A stretch of 25,946 nt of DNA from a virus, in IMG/VR virus record IMGVR_UViG_3300009151_005385, positions 1-25,946 of that record; one strand, 5' to 3'. Below, one piece after another: positions 23,189 to 25,946 of this stretch (positions are counted from its first letter, which is position 1; every line of letters starts with the position of its first letter). A program made the position numbers and the translations under genes. The notes under the pieces are model-generated. The model was given only the letters and a program-made list of their open reading frames with translations, had not been told where the DNA came from and made no database searches.

Positions 23189-24457
23189 TTAACTAACGCT
23201 ATTATGGTTTAATTGACCTGTAATTCTATCACACCATCCTTTTGATTCTGAGTGAGGCCAAACAACCCAGTATTGAGGTAATTCATCAGTTTGGAATTCT
23301 CTCCATACTTTACAATAATTATCAGGGTCTCTCATAAATCCTGCAATTTCGTTTTTATCGGCATCTTTTCTATATAATGTTTTCTCATCTTTACCGTGAA
23401 ACGCAACAACCCAATAGTCATAATCAGTTTCAGTAACTTGGGAATACCCGATATCAATACAATGTTTGAATATCATACAGAAATTATCTTTCCATTCCTG
23501 TTCTGTTTCAAAATTGTATGGGTTTGGTGGATAATTTTTATCTAGTGTGTATTTATCAATTGCTCTTTTTTCAAACAAAAGACCTGAATATTTTTCATAA
23601 TCTCTTAAAGTTCTAACTGTACCAAATCCATATGGTCCATCATGACCTTCTTGAATTTCACCATCCATTCCAAATAACTTTCTATTAGTTAAATGAGAAA
23701 CTCTATTTTTTTCTCCCCACGCCTTATCATCATCCCATTGTTTTGTGCGACCTTTACGAGTATACTCATGATAAACAACTGGAATATGTGGATGGAATAA
23801 ATCATAGCCCCATGTGTAAGCTCTTGCAGCGATTGAAATTTCTTCTCCGTGAAAATAGTATTCTGGATTATGTTGAACTTCTGTTGAAAATTGACCTAAT
23901 GTGAAACAGAAGTGAGCTGAATAAAATCTTGCTGTAACAGGTTTTGTCATTTCTCTCCAACCTGGAATTGTTTCAGGTAAAAAGAATACAGCACCTTCAG
24001 GGATGAATCTATCGAACACCATTCTCCAAGCATCTTGTGATCGTCCTGCAGGGTCATTTTCAGGGTCGAAGGATGGTACATATCCCGTAAGTAAAGGTTT
24101 TTCATACCCATCCTTTTGTAGTCCTTTTATCATCTTGATTAGGATTTCGTCCCAATCTTTAACAAACCTCATATGAGAGTCTATTTGTAATGTATATGTT
24201 TCACCATCATAAAGTTGTTGCGTAAGATTTCTGGCCCAACAAACTCCTTTGGCATCTTGATAAGGAATGTCTAAGATTTTAAATCTTTTATCATTTCTAT
24301 ATTCATCTAAATTATCAAATCCATCGGTTTCATTGAATTGTCTTGCGATTGCGAATACAAGGTTTTTTGGTTTTTTTGCATTTTCCAACATATCTTTAAT
24401 TGTTGGAATTAATTGTGGATCTCTATAAGAGGCGCATTGAATGAAAATTTTGCTCAT
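23189..24457 (-). CDS. GT60-type N-acetylglucosaminyltransferase-like protein
   Basis: A 422-residue protein beginning SKIFIQCASYRDPQLIPTI, with a DSHMRF metal motif (about 93-98), an ARNLTQQL segment, and YFHGEEISIAARAYTWGYD further on. This set matches the 'Glycosyltransferase (GlcNAc)' family GT60. Characterised members add GlcNAc to hydroxyproline of Skp1 or to Thr residues of mucin-like proteins in protists. The C-terminal 120 residues (from about YPPNPYNF) are extra. ATG 24455-24457 was chosen: the longer in-frame start at 24493 lies inside the terminator hairpin of the upstream gene. It is the first gene of the glycosylation operon and the neighbour of a Thr/Pro-rich protein, a likely acceptor. 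Donor sugar is inferred from the family. Confidence 0.8.
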   Translation of the reverse strand: MSKIFIQCASYRDPQLIPTIKDMLENAKKPKNLVFAIARQFNETDGFDNLDEYRNDKRFKILDIPYQDAKGVCWARNLTQQLYDGETYTLQIDSHMRFVKDWDEILIKMIKGLQKDGYEKPLLTGYVPSFDPENDPAGRSQDAWRMVFDRFIPEGAVFFLPETIPGWREMTKPVTARFYSAHFCFTLGQFSTEVQHNPEYYFHGEEISIAARAYTWGYDLFHPHIPVVYHEYTRKGRTKQWDDDKAWGEKNRVSHLTNRKLFGMDGEIQEGHDGPYGFGTVRTLRDYEKYSGLLFEKRAIDKYTLDKNYPPNPYNFETEQEWKDNFCMIFKHCIDIGYSQVTETDYDYWVVAFHGKDEKTLYRKDADKNEIAGFMRDPDNYCKVWREFQTDELPQYWVVWPHSESKGWCDRITGQLNHNSVS

Positions 24458-24478
24458 AATATTATTTTTAATAAACAT

Positions 24479-24508
24479 AAAAAAACCCCTCATAAAATGA
24501 AGGGTTTT
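24479..24508 (-). terminator. Strong intrinsic terminator after the Thr/Pro-repeat gene
   Basis: On the minus strand AAAACCCTTCAT and ATGAGGGGTTTT pair as a 12-bp stem (one G-U pair) with a 3-base loop and run into seven Ts. It lies 22 bases after the stop codon of the repeat protein and separates it from the GT60-type gene, whose transcription needs read-through or its own promoter in 24458-24478. Confidence 0.85.
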
Positions 24509-24529
24509 ATTTGTATATTTTTTTTCTTT

Positions 24530-25946
24530 TTAAGAGATGTAAAACTCAACTGTATCACTTGGTGATGCATTGTTAATACCTGAAATACTAAAATTAAGTG
24601 TGTTGGTTCCAGCGTAACAACCTTGACTTGTTTGTTGTATGAATGAATTATTTTTATAATAACCAATGGTAACTGAACTACCTCCATTTCCTGTGCTTGT
24701 TATTTCAAATGATACCGTAACACCTGACAATCCTGAATGAGTACCATAATTAGTACCACCTGACCAAGCTAATGGGTATGAACCAGTTGTTCCTGTAAAT
24801 CCTACACCAGATGTTCCAACATATGGAATCTCTGTTAATATTAAGTCATTTAATGTAACACCTGTACTACCAGAGTAGAAATGAACTTTAAATGTGTTAG
24901 TTCCAAAACTTGAAGGTGTTGGAGTTGGTGTAACCGCTGGTGTTCCTGATTGAGTCGGTGTTGGCGTTTGAGTATTAGTTGTAGTAACGGTTGGTGTTTG
25001 TGTTTGTGTTACGGTATTGGTTGGAGTGTTGGTTGGAGTTTGAGTGGTAGTTGGAGTTGGAGTTGGAGTTGATCCACATAATGAAGAGTTTAATACAACT
25101 CCTGTAGAATTTAATTGGTAAACAATACTATTGTAAACATAATATCCTGCCAAATCTACACCAGGACAGAATCCTGTTGCACAACCATAAAAGAATGTGT
25201 TACTTTCGAATACTGAACTTTCACCAAATATAGTTGTAGTGGTTGAAGTACTACAAGCACTTATTGATGAAATATTATTATAACTTGTAATAAACGGATA
25301 TCTTGATGGTTGAGGGTCAGTTGGTGATGGAGTTGGCGTATGTGTTGGAGTTTGACTTGGGGTATGTGTTGGAGTTACAGTATTAGTTGGTGTATTTGTG
25401 GTTGTTGGTGTCGGTGTTACTAAAATTGAACAACCTGTATCAACTTTTTGAGTAATTTGTCCAGATCCTCCTGATACTAAGTACCAAGCAATTCCATTAG
25501 AATAGTACCCATTACTAACTGCTAAACTTAATGTTGCGTCGGTATATAAGTAATCACCAACACTAAGAGTTGATCCTTGAGTTCTTGATATGTAACGGAA
25601 TGTTTCTGTTGCAACACAAGCGGCATTTGGTGTATCACCAGAACCTAATAAGAAACTATAATTATACGGTGTTGGCGTTGGTGTTGCTGTTGGTGTTGCT
25701 GTTGATGTTGGTGTTGAAGTATTAGTTGAAGTGTTTGTTGGAGTTTCGTTTGGAGTTTTAGTTTGGGTATTAGTTGGAGTATTTGTTGGAGTATTTCTTG
25801 GAGTTCCAGTATTTGTTGGAGTGTTGTTTGGAGTTGGAGTAATCGTTGGTGTGTTTGTTGGAGTAATCGTTGGTGTTGGTGTTAATCCTATTGGAGGAAA
25901 CGCACCCAAGTTAGTTAAAACAATACTGTTTGGAAATGCAGTTGAA
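24530..25946 (-). CDS. Thr/Pro-repeat (mucin-like) fibre or adhesin protein, 5'-truncated
   Basis: The frame is open to the window edge, so the N-terminus is missing; no ATG is present and the apparent TTG start at 25909 is unnecessary. The visible 471 residues alternate three Thr/Pro-rich linkers ([12 protein letters not shown] units) with globular parts. Two Cys-bracketed domains (DNA about 25422-25640 and 25077-25270) share a GYY-x6-[WY] strand and end in a Cys, so they are probably copies of one module. The C-terminal domain (from [11 protein letters not shown]) is beta-rich with a Gly/Ser-rich sheet and one Cys. No enzyme motif is seen. Such architecture suits a virion surface fibre or adhesin. 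The Thr density makes it a plausible target for O-glycosylation by the adjacent operon; this is inferred. Confidence 0.65.
   Translation of the reverse strand, partial: STAFPNSIVLTNLGAFPPIGLTPTPTITPTNTPTITPTPNNTPTNTGTPRNTPTNTPTNTQTKTPNETPTNTSTNTSTPTSTATPTATPTPTPYNYSFLLGSGDTPNAACVATETFRYISRTQGSTLSVGDYLYTDATLSLAVSNGYYSNGIAWYLVSGGSGQITQKVDTGCSILVTPTPTTTNTPTNTVTPTHTPSQTPTHTPTPSPTDPQPSRYPFITSYNNISSISACSTSTTTTIFGESSVFESNTFFYGCATGFCPGVDLAGYYVYNSIVYQLNSTGVVLNSSLCGSTPTPTPTTTQTPTNTPTNTVTQTQTPTVTTTNTQTPTPTQSGTPAVTPTPTPSSFGTNTFKVHFYSGSTGVTLNDLILTEIPYVGTSGVGFTGTTGSYPLAWSGGTNYGTHSGLSGVTVSFEITSTGNGGSSVTIGYYKNNSFIQQTSQGCYAGTNTLNFSISGINNASPSDTVEFYIS
24910..25070 (-). repeat. Thr/Pro codon repeat, block C
   Basis: Degenerate ACT/ACA-CCA/CCT triplet repeat encoding [12 protein letters not shown] and TQTPT units between the second Cys-bracketed domain and the C-terminal domain. 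On the plus strand it appears as GTTGGAGTTGG and GTTGGTGTT units. Confidence 0.85.
25318..25420 (-). repeat. Thr/Pro codon repeat, block B
   Basis: Short linker repeat encoding [14 protein letters not shown] and [17 protein letters not shown] between the two Cys-bracketed domains. Same codon pattern as blocks A and C, with His and Ser substitutions. Confidence 0.85.
25669..25885 (-). repeat. Thr/Pro codon repeat, block A (longest)
   Basis: About 72 codons of Thr/Pro/Asn/Ser with [17 protein letters not shown] and [10 protein letters not shown] units. The imperfect nature and mix of synonymous codons suggest long-maintained repeats rather than a fresh expansion, but slippage could still vary the length. 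Confidence 0.85.

Noticed and set aside
24490-24687. 65-codon frame overlapping the repeat gene's 3' end
   Set aside because: It is an out-of-frame shadow that also runs into the terminator hairpin.
24910-25885. CRISPR-like or tandem array appearance of the GTTGGAGT repeats
   Set aside because: Units are irregular, in frame and translate to Thr/Pro linkers; there are no equal-length spacers.
25907-25909. TTG as start codon of the Thr/Pro-repeat protein
   Set aside because: The frame stays open to the window edge with Ser/Thr/Pro-type residues upstream, so the gene is cut by the window rather than starting here.

Overview
This window looks like part of the genome of a T4-like (straboviral or related) tailed myovirus, very AT-rich. 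The host was probably a low-GC aquatic bacterium, and Bacteroidota is only a guess. The diagnosis rests on a recognisable T4-type core: an enlarged contractile tail sheath (gp18), the first residues of a probable tail tube (gp19), gp13-, gp14- and gp15-like neck and tail-completion proteins, and a family B DNA polymerase (gp43). No tRNA, rRNA, CRISPR array, integrase or insertion sequence was seen. Most starts lack a strong Shine-Dalgarno sequence.

Layout. Positions 1-6495 are mainly minus-strand virion genes: tail tube start, HAD-like protein, tail sheath, gp15-like, a small unknown, gp14-like. A short ribbon-helix-helix (RHH) gene sits on the plus strand at 4370-4531. Positions 6548-11377 are plus strand: a SNF2-family helicase, a remarkable Fe/Mn superoxide dismutase fused to a nuclease-like C-terminal domain, the gp13-like neck protein and a small unknown. 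Positions 11393-14641 are minus strand: DNA polymerase and a BppU-N-like putative baseplate protein. Positions 14724-15600 are a plus-strand insert of a second RHH gene overlapping an HNH endonuclease.

From 24457 down to 15597 runs a tightly packed minus-strand operon of ten genes: a GT60-type glycosyltransferase, two sugar-O-methyltransferase-like enzymes, and seven further glycosyltransferase-like proteins, including a GT10 fucosyltransferase-like and two HtrL/WlaTC-like proteins. Immediately upstream, behind a clear intrinsic terminator, is a 5'-truncated Thr/Pro-repeat protein (24530 to the window edge) that resembles a mucin-like fibre or adhesin.

The two most interesting signals are (i) a mucin-like structural protein directly beside a GT60 enzyme (a family that includes Thr- and hydroxyproline-directed GlcNAc transferases), a glycan-elongation set and sugar O-methyltransferases, suggesting a phage-encoded virion O-glycosylation pathway; and (ii) the superoxide dismutase-nuclease fusion next to a SNF2 helicase. 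A recurring TATTTATA octamer in coding orientation just upstream of starts may be a phage promoter. Both plus-strand RHH inserts end with stop codons interlocked through a shared TTAA with the opposing gene. Functional links are inferred from sequence and context only.
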